Assembly: GCA_903858555.1 (NCBI GenBank)
Contig: CAIOJG010000179.1
Location: 1-7,239 of the forward strand
Direction of reading: 5' to 3'
DNA from: Candidatus Magasanikiibacteriota bacterium
GTDB taxonomy: Bacteria; Patescibacteriota; Patescibacteriia; Magasanikbacterales; GWA2-37-8
Length of the DNA stretch: 7,239 bases
The notes below the pieces were generated by a model. That model ran no database searches and had not been told where the DNA came from. It saw only the letters and a list, made by a program, of their open reading frames with translations. Below are positions 1 through 6,670 of this stretch, in pieces; the stretch's first letter is position 1, and every line of letters starts with the position of its first letter. Both the position numbers and the translations under genes were made by a program.

Positions 1-72
1 ATAAGCCCGCTCAAAGGTAACCGACCGAGCTTTAAGTACAATTAAATGTAATTATAACAACGGTTAAGTGTA
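1..72. other. intergenic edge downstream of the 3D-domain gene, with part of a possible repeat
   Basis: No gene is visible here. Read on the minus strand, bases 20 to 1 run TTACCTTTGAGCGG and on. This matches the inner left arm of the large hairpin at 3631–3644 at 13 of 14 positions. Because the window starts here, the partner arm, if it exists, lies outside. The position just downstream of a minus-strand stop codon would suit a terminator hairpin like the one after the PBP gene. The match is short and could be chance. Confidence 0.35.
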
Positions 73-597
73 TTATATATTGTTGTCAGCCTTAGCCACT
101 TTGGCGTACTTTTCAGTATAATAGACTTCAATATCCACCTTTTTCACCCCAAAAGCATTGATAGTCTTACGTTCACCATTCATCCAGATATCCATACGAC
201 CATATCCATAACGGGCGTTCATACGGTCATCCACTGTAAAGATCTTCTCCCCATATAATGAAGGAATTTTAATCTTAGTACCAAAGGGTAGCCAATTGGC
301 CGCTACCATCCCGTCATACACACGTTTACCAGAGGCAGCTGTAAATGGATCAGAGTCAGTTTGGTCCGGCGTAGAGGAATAGGCAGTTAAAATGGCCCTG
401 ACCACCTTATGCGGCTTCAAAGCACTATCAGTAGTATATACCAATTTCCCCTCAGCCGTTTCCATCAAAGAAAAGTCATTTTGACTGTCTTTAGGCAAAA
501 CCTCCAATTGAGCTGCTTTTACCTGATTTGGAAAAGCCATTTCTAAGGCAAAAACCGCTAAGATTAGAGAAATTTTGATTGTTTTAAATTTGTTCAT
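73..597 (-). CDS. exported 3D-domain protein (putative peptidoglycan-acting enzyme)
   Basis: This is a small secreted protein of 174 residues from the chosen ATG. A short basic n-region (MNKFKTIK) and a hydrophobic stretch (ISLILAVFALEMAF) form a signal peptide with likely cleavage after VKA, near residue 28. The C-terminal two thirds look like a 3D (Asp-Asp-Asp) domain, related in fold to MltA lytic transglycosylases and Rpf/YabE-type proteins. Seen are ILTAYSS, DPFTAASG, LPFGTKIKIP, FTVDDRMN and MDIWM, with Asp 123, 124 and 136 as the likely family aspartates. No LysM, SH3 or other wall-binding domain is present, so the catalytic-type domain stands almost alone. The frame also opens with a GTG at 621 (eight more residues). 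ATG 597 is preferred because it starts a normal signal peptide, but neither start has a Shine-Dalgarno sequence. The gene diverges from the PBP gene, which fits a wall-remodelling role. The exact reaction is inferred, not shown. Confidence 0.8.
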   Translation of the reverse strand: MNKFKTIKISLILAVFALEMAFPNQVKAAQLEVLPKDSQNDFSLMETAEGKLVYTTDSALKPHKVVRAILTAYSSTPDQTDSDPFTAASGKRVYDGMVAANWLPFGTKIKIPSLYGEKIFTVDDRMNARYGYGRMDIWMNGERKTINAFGVKKVDIEVYYTEKYAKVAKADNNI

Positions 598-676
598 GAT
601 ACTTTGGCTAAAATTAGCCACTTTCTGTTAATTAAAAAAGATACCTTTATAAGATATCCCTCGTTCTTAACGGCTT

Positions 677-705
677 ATGTTACCACAAAACCCCATATTT
701 GTCAA
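677..705 (-). promoter_or_regulatory. putative promoter of the 3D-domain gene
   Basis: On the minus strand a perfect TTGACA (-35, 705 to 700) is followed after 17 bases by TAACAT (-10, 682 to 677), preceded by TGG as an extended -10. Transcription would start near 670, giving a leader of about 50–75 bases. The -35 lies on the same bases as the -35 of the opposite promoter for the PBP gene. Confidence 0.5.
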
Positions 706-728
706 TACTATAGGTCAAGTAGTATAAT
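699..728 (+). promoter_or_regulatory. putative promoter of the PBP gene
   Basis: TTGTCA (699–704), an 18-base spacer and a perfect TATAAT (723–728) make a good housekeeping-type promoter. Transcription would begin near 735, leaving only about 18 bases before the ATG at 753. No Shine-Dalgarno sequence lies in that leader. Confidence 0.6.
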
Positions 729-752
729 GTAGAAGTATTTAATCCAAAATAA

Positions 753-3593
753 ATGAATATTCCTTTTTTTAACAAAAGAAAACGTCGTGTGATTCAAAAT
801 TCGGAAGAAACTTATGATACCAGCCGAGGACGTGGTGGAAATTTTATGAAAAACTTCTGGTACTTTGTTGGATCACTAATCTTGGTTTTGGTAATCTCCG
901 GCATCGCTCTACTGGCCTATGTGAGCCGAGATTTACCCGACCCAAATCATTTGAGCGATCGCCAAATTTGGCAAAGTACCAAGATATATGACCGTACCGG
1001 TACCCACCTTCTATATGAAGCTTACCAAAATCAAAAAAGGACTTTGGTAAATTTAGACCAAGTTAACCCTTACTTACCAAAAGCAGTAATATCCATAGAA
1101 GACAAAGGTTTCTATACCCACTCCGGCATTCAAATCCGTAGTATTTTACGCGCCGGTTTTTATGACCTAATCGGTCGTAAAGTTGGTTCTGGCGGTGCTT
1201 CAACTTTAACTCAGCAACTTATAAAAAATACTTTAGTAGGAGACGAGCGTTCTATTTTTAGAAAAATAAAAGAAGCGATCTTGGCTTTGCAGTTAGAAAA
1301 AAAATACTCTAAAGACGAAATCATCAAAATGTATTTAAATGAGGTTCCGTTTGGATCTACCAACTATGGGGTTGAGGCTGCTTCACAGAGTTATTTTCAT
1401 AAAAGCGCCAAAGATATCGACTTGTCTGAAGCGGCAACCTTGGCTGCTCTAATCCAAGCTCCTAGTCGCTATATGAATGACCTCAATGCTTTGCATGATC
1501 GTCGTGATACTGTTTTAAAATTAATGGCCGACCAAGGATACATTACCACCGATCAAGAAACAGCCGCTCAAAATGAAGCTTTGCGTTTTTATCATAATGG
1601 CGATTTGGCAGATGCACCACATTTTGTTTTATACGTGAAACAACTTTTAGCTGATCAATTTGGAGAAAAAGCAGTTGATGAAGGCGGTTTAAAAGTAATC
1701 ACCACGCTTGATTATGACAAACAAAAAATGGCTGAAAAAATAGTAAAAGAAAACGGCGATAAATTTGCCAAAACTGCCAACGCCAACAATGCCGCTTTGG
1801 TAGCCATTGATCCAAAAACAGCACAAATTTTAGCGATGGTTGGTTCACGTGATTTTTACAACGATGAAATTGACGGACAATTCAATGTGGCAGTTTTAGG
1901 CAAACGCCAACCTGGGTCATCTTTTAAACCATTTGTATATACTGCGGCTTTTGAAAAAGGATATACCCCAGACACTGTTTTATACGATACCGTCACTAAC
2001 TTTGACCAAAGAAACGGCAGTAAATATACCCCAAAAAATTATGATAATAAAGAACACGGACTTTTAACTATTCGCACCGCTCTTGGAAACTCATTTAACA
2101 TTCCGGCGGTGAAGGCTTTGTATTTAGTGGGCACGCAAAATGCTATAGATTTTGCCAAACGTTTTGGTTATACCACTTTTACCGGTGATCCTGGTTTGAG
2201 TTTGGTGCTTGGTGGTGCTGAAGTAAATTTACTTGAACATACCAACGGCTATGCCACTTTAGCTGACAACGGTGTTTTCCATCCATCGGTTAGTATTTTA
2301 AAAGTTACCGACGATAAAGATAACGTTTTATCAGAGTGGCAAGATGCTTCCGGAACAGTCGCTGTAACACCAGACCTAGCCGCAACTATTACCAGCATAT
2401 TAACTGATGACAACGCACGTGCGATTACTTTTGGACATAACAGCACCTTAACTTTGCCTGACCGTGCAGTCGCGGCCAAAACCGGTACTACCAATGATTA
2501 CAAAGATGCCTGGACTATGGGTTACACACCTTCTCTCGCAACCGGCGTTTGGGTCGGCAACACCATTCCGTCACCAATGAAAGGTGGAGGTAATATGTTG
2601 GCTGGATTAATCTGGAATCAATTTATGAAAGCTGCATTAGCCAGCACCACCCCAGAAACTTTTCCTTTGCCTCCACCAAATGACGCCCTCAAACCAGTGC
2701 TGCGTGGAGCTGATGGTGGAATAAAATTAAAAATAAATAAATTAAACGGAAAAATCGCAACCACCTCGACACCTGATGCCGTGATTGAAGAAAGAACTTA
2801 TTTGCCACCTCATGATATTTTACAATACGTAAACAAAGACGATCCGCGTGGACCAGCACCAACCGATCCAGCCAGCGACCCACAATACCAAAATTGGGAA
2901 GATGGTTTAAAAGCTTGGGTGGACAAACAAAATGCTGCCGGTAAAAACTTGATATTGGAAGAACCACCAACTGAATATGATGATGCCAATTATAACCCCG
3001 AATTAACTCCACAAGTAAAAATAATTTCACCAGCTAGTAACCAGAGTGTTTCAGGAAGACAAGTAGATATTAAAATAACCGCTACTGCTCCACGCGGTGT
3101 AAAAGAAGTCACCTATTCGATCGACGACAAACAAGTTGGCACCAGCGATCAATTTCCATTTGATTTTTCCTACACATTCGACAAACTTTATACCCCTGGA
3201 CATGTATTAAAAGTTTCCGCCATCGATGACCAGGGCAACGGCGGAACAGACCAAGTGAGTTTCTTCGTGTCTGACAAATTTGATCCGGCAACTTTTAGTT
3301 GGGCTGATGTGGACAATGTTGTGATAAACAAAACCGACTTCCCAAGAACTGTGGCCTTAAAACCAATCCTATGGAACGAAGCCAAAGATATTAAAATCCA
3401 ACTCATCAAAGGAACAGGTAAAGGAAAAAGTATTTACAGCTTTGACCCAACCCAAGATTCTTTGGCCGACGACGGAACATTGTCGTTTGTATGGAAAACT
3501 TATCCAGGTGCCGGCTCATATATATTAAGAGGTGTAATCACTGACAAAACAGGACATGCCGAAACAAAAGACTTGAATATTATAATGAAATAA
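753..3593 (+). CDS. class A penicillin-binding protein (PBP1A-type transglycosylase/transpeptidase)
   Basis: Bifunctional peptidoglycan synthase of 946 residues. It polymerises lipid II into glycan strands and cross-links the stem peptides outside the membrane. A basic cytoplasmic N-terminus (KRKRR) precedes one membrane helix at about residues 35–57. The GT51 transglycosylase domain follows (about 75–250), with the catalytic-type Glu116 in SIEDKGFYTH, then GGASTLTQQLIKN (147–159) and EKKYSKDEIIKMYLNEVPFG (182–201). The transpeptidase domain (about 340–630) has all three motifs: S389-SFK392 in PGSSFKPF, S447-F-N449 and K576-T-G578. After a proline-rich linker (about 638–750) come an Ig-like domain (about 754–840, starting VKIISPASNQSVSG) and a further small beta-rich segment to the end. 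The tail makes it longer than typical PBP1A, though Ig-like or fibronectin-like tails are known in the family. The start at 753 fits the promoter; Met32 is possible but would lose the basic N-terminus. It converges with dnaN. Confidence 0.95.
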   Translation: MNIPFFNKRKRRVIQNSEETYDTSRGRGGNFMKNFWYFVGSLILVLVISGIALLAYVSRDLPDPNHLSDRQIWQSTKIYDRTGTHLLYEAYQNQKRTLVNLDQVNPYLPKAVISIEDKGFYTHSGIQIRSILRAGFYDLIGRKVGSGGASTLTQQLIKNTLVGDERSIFRKIKEAILALQLEKKYSKDEIIKMYLNEVPFGSTNYGVEAASQSYFHKSAKDIDLSEAATLAALIQAPSRYMNDLNALHDRRDTVLKLMADQGYITTDQETAAQNEALRFYHNGDLADAPHFVLYVKQLLADQFGEKAVDEGGLKVITTLDYDKQKMAEKIVKENGDKFAKTANANNAALVAIDPKTAQILAMVGSRDFYNDEIDGQFNVAVLGKRQPGSSFKPFVYTAAFEKGYTPDTVLYDTVTNFDQRNGSKYTPKNYDNKEHGLLTIRTALGNSFNIPAVKALYLVGTQNAIDFAKRFGYTTFTGDPGLSLVLGGAEVNLLEHTNGYATLADNGVFHPSVSILKVTDDKDNVLSEWQDASGTVAVTPDLAATITSILTDDNARAITFGHNSTLTLPDRAVAAKTGTTNDYKDAWTMGYTPSLATGVWVGNTIPSPMKGGGNMLAGLIWNQFMKAALASTTPETFPLPPPNDALKPVLRGADGGIKLKINKLNGKIATTSTPDAVIEERTYLPPHDILQYVNKDDPRGPAPTDPASDPQYQNWEDGLKAWVDKQNAAGKNLILEEPPTEYDDANYNPELTPQVKIISPASNQSVSGRQVDIKITATAPRGVKEVTYSIDDKQVGTSDQFPFDFSYTFDKLYTPGHVLKVSAIDDQGNGGTDQVSFFVSDKFDPATFSWADVDNVVINKTDFPRTVALKPILWNEAKDIKIQLIKGTGKGKSIYSFDPTQDSLADDGTLSFVWKTYPGAGSYILRGVITDKTGHAETKDLNIIMK

Positions 3594-3608
3594 AATTCAG
3601 TATATAGA

Positions 3609-3726
3609 AAAAACAAAACAGCACACATAATTACCTTTAAGCGGATTTTGAGCCCGCAGGCGATACCCTGAGCCGTTCACACGGCGAGGAGAGCGCAAAG
3701 GTGATTATGTGTGCTGTTTTGTTTTT
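3609..3726. terminator. very long hairpin between convergent genes, probable bidirectional terminator or palindromic element
   Basis: Bases 3609–3638 pair with 3697–3726 over 30 bp, with a single G·U (3632/3703). After an AA bulge, GCG (3641–3643) pairs with CGC (3694–3696). The enclosed ~50 bases can form further small stems: GCC/GGC closed by CGCA (652–661 of the 3000s), and CCT…GCCG with CGGC…AGG around loop TTCACA (3667–3689). The outer ends are A-rich on the left and T-rich on the right, so each strand ends in a U-tract. The hairpin starts 15 bases after the PBP stop and ends 6 bases before the dnaN stop, so it can terminate both. The stem is much longer than an ordinary intrinsic terminator, and a REP-like or MITE-like origin is possible. 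Confidence 0.75.
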
Positions 3727-3732
3727 GAAAAT

Positions 3733-4857
3733 TTACTGACGAATAGGCATTACTATATACAAAAACGTTTCGTCTTCTTTAGGCACTAACAAACATGGAC
3801 TATCAGCACTAACCATTTTAAAGATGGTGCTTTCATTTTTGACATTACTTAGTCCATCGAGCACATAACGGTGATTCAACATAATAGAATTATCTTCACC
3901 GTTTACATCCGCCGCGATTTCAGAACTATATTCACCAGTCTGCGAAGAAGTAGAAGCTAATTTGATAACACCCTCTTTACCGCTGATCACACAGGATATC
4001 GCATTTACCCCTAGGGTCGTGAATAAGCTCGCCATCTTGATCTCTTTGATCATCTTAGCAGTATCGAAGGCACAGACCGTCTTGAAGTCTTTTGGAATGA
4101 TTTGGGCGTAGTCCGGATAATTTCCTTCTACCAAACGCGAAATCAATTGCACATTTCCATAATGCATCGCGATTTGATTTTCTCCAACCAAGACACGAAC
4201 ATTTTTTTCTTTATTTTCATCTTCAGCCAAAGATAAAATCCTAACAATTTCTTGAGAAGTTCTTCCTGGTACAATTATTTTAAATTCGCCTTCACCCTGT
4301 TGTACTTTTATTTTCTTTTCAGCCAAACGATAACTGTCGGTAGCAGCCAAAATCAAACCTTTATAATAAGAAGTATTAAAACCAAAATACATACCGGAAA
4401 GTTCTGGGCGGACTTCAGATTTTGCTAAAGAGGAAATAGTTTGAGATAAGCCGCTTTTTAAATCCTGGGCATCAAACAAAAATCCGGAACCGTCTAAGGC
4501 AGAAGGAATAACCGGAAACTCTTCAGCTGAAGTTCCTTTTATTTTAGTGGAAGACTTTCCACAAGTTATCACCAATTCACTTCCTTGTAATTCCATTTCG
4601 ATTTTTTCATCAGACAGCAACCCAACAAATTCAGTCAGTGTTCTGGCTGGTACCGTAAAAGATCCTGGTTCGTCTACTTTAGATCGGATATGAGCAATTA
4701 CCGCCAACTCAAGATTGGTCGCGATGATTTCAGTTTTTTGATCATCGGCTTTTATCAATACATTACCCAACACTGGAAGGTTTACACTTTTATTGGAGAT
4801 GCTTCCGACAATGGAAAGGGCTTTTACTAGGTTGTCTCGGGTGCAAGTAATTTTCAT
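3733..4857 (-). CDS. dnaN: DNA polymerase III beta subunit (sliding clamp)
   Basis: The ring-shaped dimer holds DNA polymerase III and many repair proteins on DNA. The 374 residues match the usual family length, with three similar domains at about 1–120, 128–245 and 250–374. Family landmarks are LPVLGNVLI (28–36), TNLELA (47–52), FPVIP (114–118), RPELSGMYF (150–158), ATDSYRLAE (172–180), RLVEGNYPDY (241–250) and the C-terminal YIVMPIRQ, whose MPxR piece lines the partner-binding cleft. The ATG at 4857 begins MKITCTRDNL, as expected for the family. The gene lies downstream of dnaA on the same strand, separated by 251 bases instead of being tightly coupled. recF and gyrB do not follow it; a convergent PBP gene does. 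There is no Shine-Dalgarno sequence. Confidence 0.97.
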   Translation of the reverse strand: MKITCTRDNLVKALSIVGSISNKSVNLPVLGNVLIKADDQKTEIIATNLELAVIAHIRSKVDEPGSFTVPARTLTEFVGLLSDEKIEMELQGSELVITCGKSSTKIKGTSAEEFPVIPSALDGSGFLFDAQDLKSGLSQTISSLAKSEVRPELSGMYFGFNTSYYKGLILAATDSYRLAEKKIKVQQGEGEFKIIVPGRTSQEIVRILSLAEDENKEKNVRVLVGENQIAMHYGNVQLISRLVEGNYPDYAQIIPKDFKTVCAFDTAKMIKEIKMASLFTTLGVNAISCVISGKEGVIKLASTSSQTGEYSSEIAADVNGEDNSIMLNHRYVLDGLSNVKNESTIFKMVSADSPCLLVPKEDETFLYIVMPIRQ

Positions 4858-4868
4858 AGTGTATAACG

Positions 4869-4896
4869 ATTATATATATAAATATAATAATACTAA
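4869..4896 (-). promoter_or_regulatory. weak candidate promoter of dnaN, nearly leaderless
   Basis: On the minus strand a perfect TATAAT (4874 to 4869) sits 11 bases before the dnaN ATG. A poor -35, TTAGTA (4896 to 4891), precedes it by 16 bases. Transcription would start about 5 bases before the ATG. The surrounding sequence is so AT-rich that a TATAAT by chance is quite likely. Confidence 0.25.
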
Positions 4897-4911
4897 TAAG
4901 GCGGTGGATAA
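4885..4911. other. DnaA box followed by DnaA-trio-like repeats
   Basis: The DnaA box 4903–4911 (TTATCCACC on the minus strand) is followed by the bases GC. Five trinucleotides then follow, read 3' to 5' on the plus strand from 4899 to 4885: AAT, AAT, CAT, AAT, AAT. Four of five fit the 3'-(G/A)A(T/A)-5' DnaA-trio pattern known from Bacillus subtilis, where DnaA spreads from the box onto single-stranded DNA. Polarity relative to the box also fits. Low sequence complexity makes chance possible. Confidence 0.4.
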
Positions 4912-4953
4912 GTAGAATAAGTCGTTCTTTTCTTTTATATTAGCCAATAATCG

Positions 4954-4962
4954 AGTGGATAA
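4954..4962 (-). other. DnaA box (8 of 9)
   Basis: The minus strand reads TTATCCACT, one mismatch from TTATCCACA. It lies 51 bases from the box at 4903–4911 and in the same orientation. Confidence 0.55.
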
Positions 4963-5008
4963 TTTTTGAATAACTTTTTAAGTTCCTGTGTATCAATTTC
5001 ACTTTTTT

Positions 5009-5017
5009 TGGGGATAA
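5009..5017 (-). other. DnaA box (8 of 9)
   Basis: The minus strand reads TTATCCCCA, one internal mismatch from TTATCCACA. It has the same orientation as the other two near-consensus boxes in this gap. Confidence 0.45.
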
Positions 5018-5108
5018 CTTTCTTCTGTTAATAAGTGATTGTTTTTTCAACAGCTCCATTAACAGGTTGTTCACAAGAAACGCACACCCTAGCGAAAAAA
5101 CGAAATTA

Positions 5109-6500
5109 TTAAATATTATTTATGTATAATCTTTGGCGAATTAATTCGATTTCTTGTTTTAGTTTTAAATCCTCTTCAATATCTCTGGTAACCTTCTCAT
5201 TGGCATGCATGGCAGTGGTGTGATCACGACCACCGAGTTCGTCACCTATAGAAGGGAAAGACATTTTTAGGTCATTTCTGAGCAAATACATAATTATCTG
5301 GCGAGGGTAAGAAAGTTTCTTTTCGCGACTTTTGCCACAAACGTCGGCATTGGTAACAGAAAAGAATTCACAAACCACTTCAATCACTTGAGCGGCGGTA
5401 ACACTGCGACGAGCGGACGAGGAATCAAAGCTGGAAAGCAGGGATTTGATAGATTCAGTGGTTGGGGACATATTTTTTAATTGGTGATAAGCAATAATCT
5501 TGTTGAGGGCGCCTTCGAGTTCGCGAATATTGCTTTGAACAATGGTAGCGACGGTGTTTAAAAGTTTTTCATCCAAGATAAAATTTTTCTCTTGGCATTT
5601 TTTACCCAAAATAGCGACACGAGTTTCAAAGTCTGGAGCGGAGACGTCGACAATCATACCCCATTCAAAGCGAGATTTAAGACGGTCCTCTAAAGCTGGG
5701 ATAGATTTTGGTGGGCGATCGGAAGTGAGGATAACTTGTTTATTGGATTGGTGTAATTCATTGAAGGTGTGGAAAAATGATTCCTGAGAAGCGTCTTTGC
5801 CGGCAATGAATTGGATATCATCGATCAAAAGAGCGTCGATGGTGCGGTAGCGGTTTTGGAAATCACGAGCGCCGCCACTGCGTAAAGAGGTGACAAAGTC
5901 GTTTGTAAACTTTTCTGCACTGACATACATGATGCTGGTCGCTGGATTTTTGCGTAAAAGCTCGTTGCCAACGGCTTGGAGCAAGTGGGTTTTTCCTAAA
6001 CCTACGCCACCATAGATAAAGAGTGGGTTGTAGGCCTCGCCAGGACGGTCAGCAACGGCTTTGGCGGCTGCAAAGGCCAACTCAGTCCCTTTACCTACTA
6101 CAAAGCTGTCAAAAGTATATTTCGGATTGATAGTAAAGCCGGCGGAAATAACTGGAACCGCTTGAGCAGGCTGAACAATGGCCGCTTTTTCCTGTTCTTG
6201 ACTGACGGAAGGTAAAAAGCTGGTGTTGATGGTTTGCTCTACTACGTTTTTAATGTTTTCAATCTTGTATTCCAATTTTTTAATTGGCAAGGAAGTAATT
6301 CTTTCTAAAGACTGGATAATCTGATGGTGGTGTTTTTTCTCAATCCAGGCCTGGGTAAAGGTGTTTGGAGCGCATAAAACTACGCGTCCTTCTTGAAAAG
6401 TGACAATGCCGGTATTCTTAAACCAAGTATTAAAATTAGCCTTGGAAATGGTAAGTTCTAGTTCGGATAATACCGCCTGCCAGATTTCATTATTAGTCAT
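5109..6500 (-). CDS. dnaA: chromosomal replication initiator protein DnaA
   Basis: AAA+ ATPase that binds DnaA boxes, oligomerises at oriC, opens the duplex and helps load the replicative helicase. The 463 residues are a normal length. Domain I (about 1–85) begins IWQAVLSELELTISKANF, with the W6 and W26-type positions of the family. A short linker (about 86–125) follows. Domain III carries Walker A GGVGLGKTH (164–172), Walker B LLIDD (224–228), sensor I ILTSDRPP (257–264), the arginine-finger box DRLKSRFEWG (272–281) and sensor II NIRELEGALNKI (324–335). Domain IV has SREKKLSYPRQIIMYLLR (391–408) and the DNA-binding signature DHTTAMHANEKV (426–437). No key residue appears to be missing. The gene diverges from rpmH, and perfect and weak DnaA boxes lie upstream of its promoter, so autoregulation is likely. 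No Shine-Dalgarno sequence precedes the ATG, and no hairpin terminator follows, so read-through into dnaN is plausible. Confidence 0.98.
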   Translation of the reverse strand: MTNNEIWQAVLSELELTISKANFNTWFKNTGIVTFQEGRVVLCAPNTFTQAWIEKKHHHQIIQSLERITSLPIKKLEYKIENIKNVVEQTINTSFLPSVSQEQEKAAIVQPAQAVPVISAGFTINPKYTFDSFVVGKGTELAFAAAKAVADRPGEAYNPLFIYGGVGLGKTHLLQAVGNELLRKNPATSIMYVSAEKFTNDFVTSLRSGGARDFQNRYRTIDALLIDDIQFIAGKDASQESFFHTFNELHQSNKQVILTSDRPPKSIPALEDRLKSRFEWGMIVDVSAPDFETRVAILGKKCQEKNFILDEKLLNTVATIVQSNIRELEGALNKIIAYHQLKNMSPTTESIKSLLSSFDSSSARRSVTAAQVIEVVCEFFSVTNADVCGKSREKKLSYPRQIIMYLLRNDLKMSFPSIGDELGGRDHTTAMHANEKVTRDIEEDLKLKQEIELIRQRLYINNI

Positions 6501-6529
6501 AAATTGTTTATTTCTTAAAAGTTATGACA

Positions 6530-6557
6530 ATTTTAGCATAAAAATTTGGCTTTACAA
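6530..6557 (-). promoter_or_regulatory. putative dnaA promoter (extended -10)
   Basis: On the minus strand TTGTAA (-35, 6557 to 6552) is followed after 16 bases by TAAAAT (-10, 6535 to 6530), which is preceded by TGC as an extended -10. Transcription would start near 6523, about 23 bases before the dnaA ATG. The DnaA boxes at 6588–6616 lie 30–60 bases upstream, a fitting place for regulation by DnaA. Confidence 0.55.
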
Positions 6558-6587
6558 ACCGAAAATTTGGCCTAAAAGTGTGAAACC

Positions 6588-6616
6588 TGTGGATAACTTG
6601 TGGATTCTGTGGATTG
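6588..6616 (-). other. cluster of three DnaA boxes between dnaA and rpmH
   Basis: The plus strand has TGTGGATAA (6588–6596, the exact complement of TTATCCACA), TGTGGATTC (6599–6607) and TGTGGATTG (6608–6616). The last two match at 7 of 9. All share one orientation and sit 11 and 9 bases apart. The last box touches the -35 of the rpmH promoter at 6617. This is either an oriC part or a DnaA-controlled regulatory site for both genes. Confidence 0.75.
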
Positions 6617-6645
6617 TTGACTAAAACGCAATAATGTGATATACT
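6617..6645 (+). promoter_or_regulatory. rpmH promoter
   Basis: TTGACT (6617–6622), a 17-base spacer and TATACT (6640–6645) with a TGA extended -10 make a strong promoter. Transcription should start near 6652, about 19 bases before the rpmH ATG. Confidence 0.7.
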
Positions 6646-6670
6646 CATTAGGTAATTTAAATATAAACGT

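Larger units (their letters stand above)
4858..5108. other. dnaA–dnaN intergenic region, preferred oriC candidate
   Basis: This gene-free gap is AT-rich. Bases 4861–4899 contain only four G or C and could be the DNA unwinding element. On the plus strand three 8-of-9 DnaA boxes share one orientation: GGTGGATAA (4903–4911), AGTGGATAA (4954–4962) and TGGGGATAA (5009–5017). Their start-to-start spacings are 51 and 55 bases. Weaker 7-of-9 sites are TGTGTATCA (4987–4995) and, inverted, TTGTTCACA (5067–5075). None is perfect. Position between dnaA and dnaN is a common oriC site. The rpmH–dnaA gap also has boxes, so a split origin is possible. Confidence 0.6.

Noticed and set aside
37..50. Small inverted repeat TACA…TGTA downstream of the 3D-domain gene
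   Set aside because: Only 4 bp in AT-rich sequence, which is expected by chance.
2249..2494. Minus-strand open frame inside the PBP gene (and others at 2689–3030, 3109–3291, 3188–3409)
   Set aside because: They lie wholly within a well-supported gene in another frame, have low-complexity or implausible protein sequences, and match no family I know.
3609..3726. Integron attC recombination site
   Set aside because: It has suitable hairpin size, but I see no RYYYAAC/GTTRRRY boxes at the ends and no integrase gene or cassette array in the window.
5076..5108. Terminator after dnaA
   Set aside because: No convincing stem followed by a T-tract on the minus strand. The A-rich stretch alone does not qualify.
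5542..5787. Plus-strand open frame inside dnaA, and another at 6400–6624
   Set aside because: Antisense to the conserved AAA+ core or to the dnaA 5' end and its promoter. No recognisable protein or start signal.
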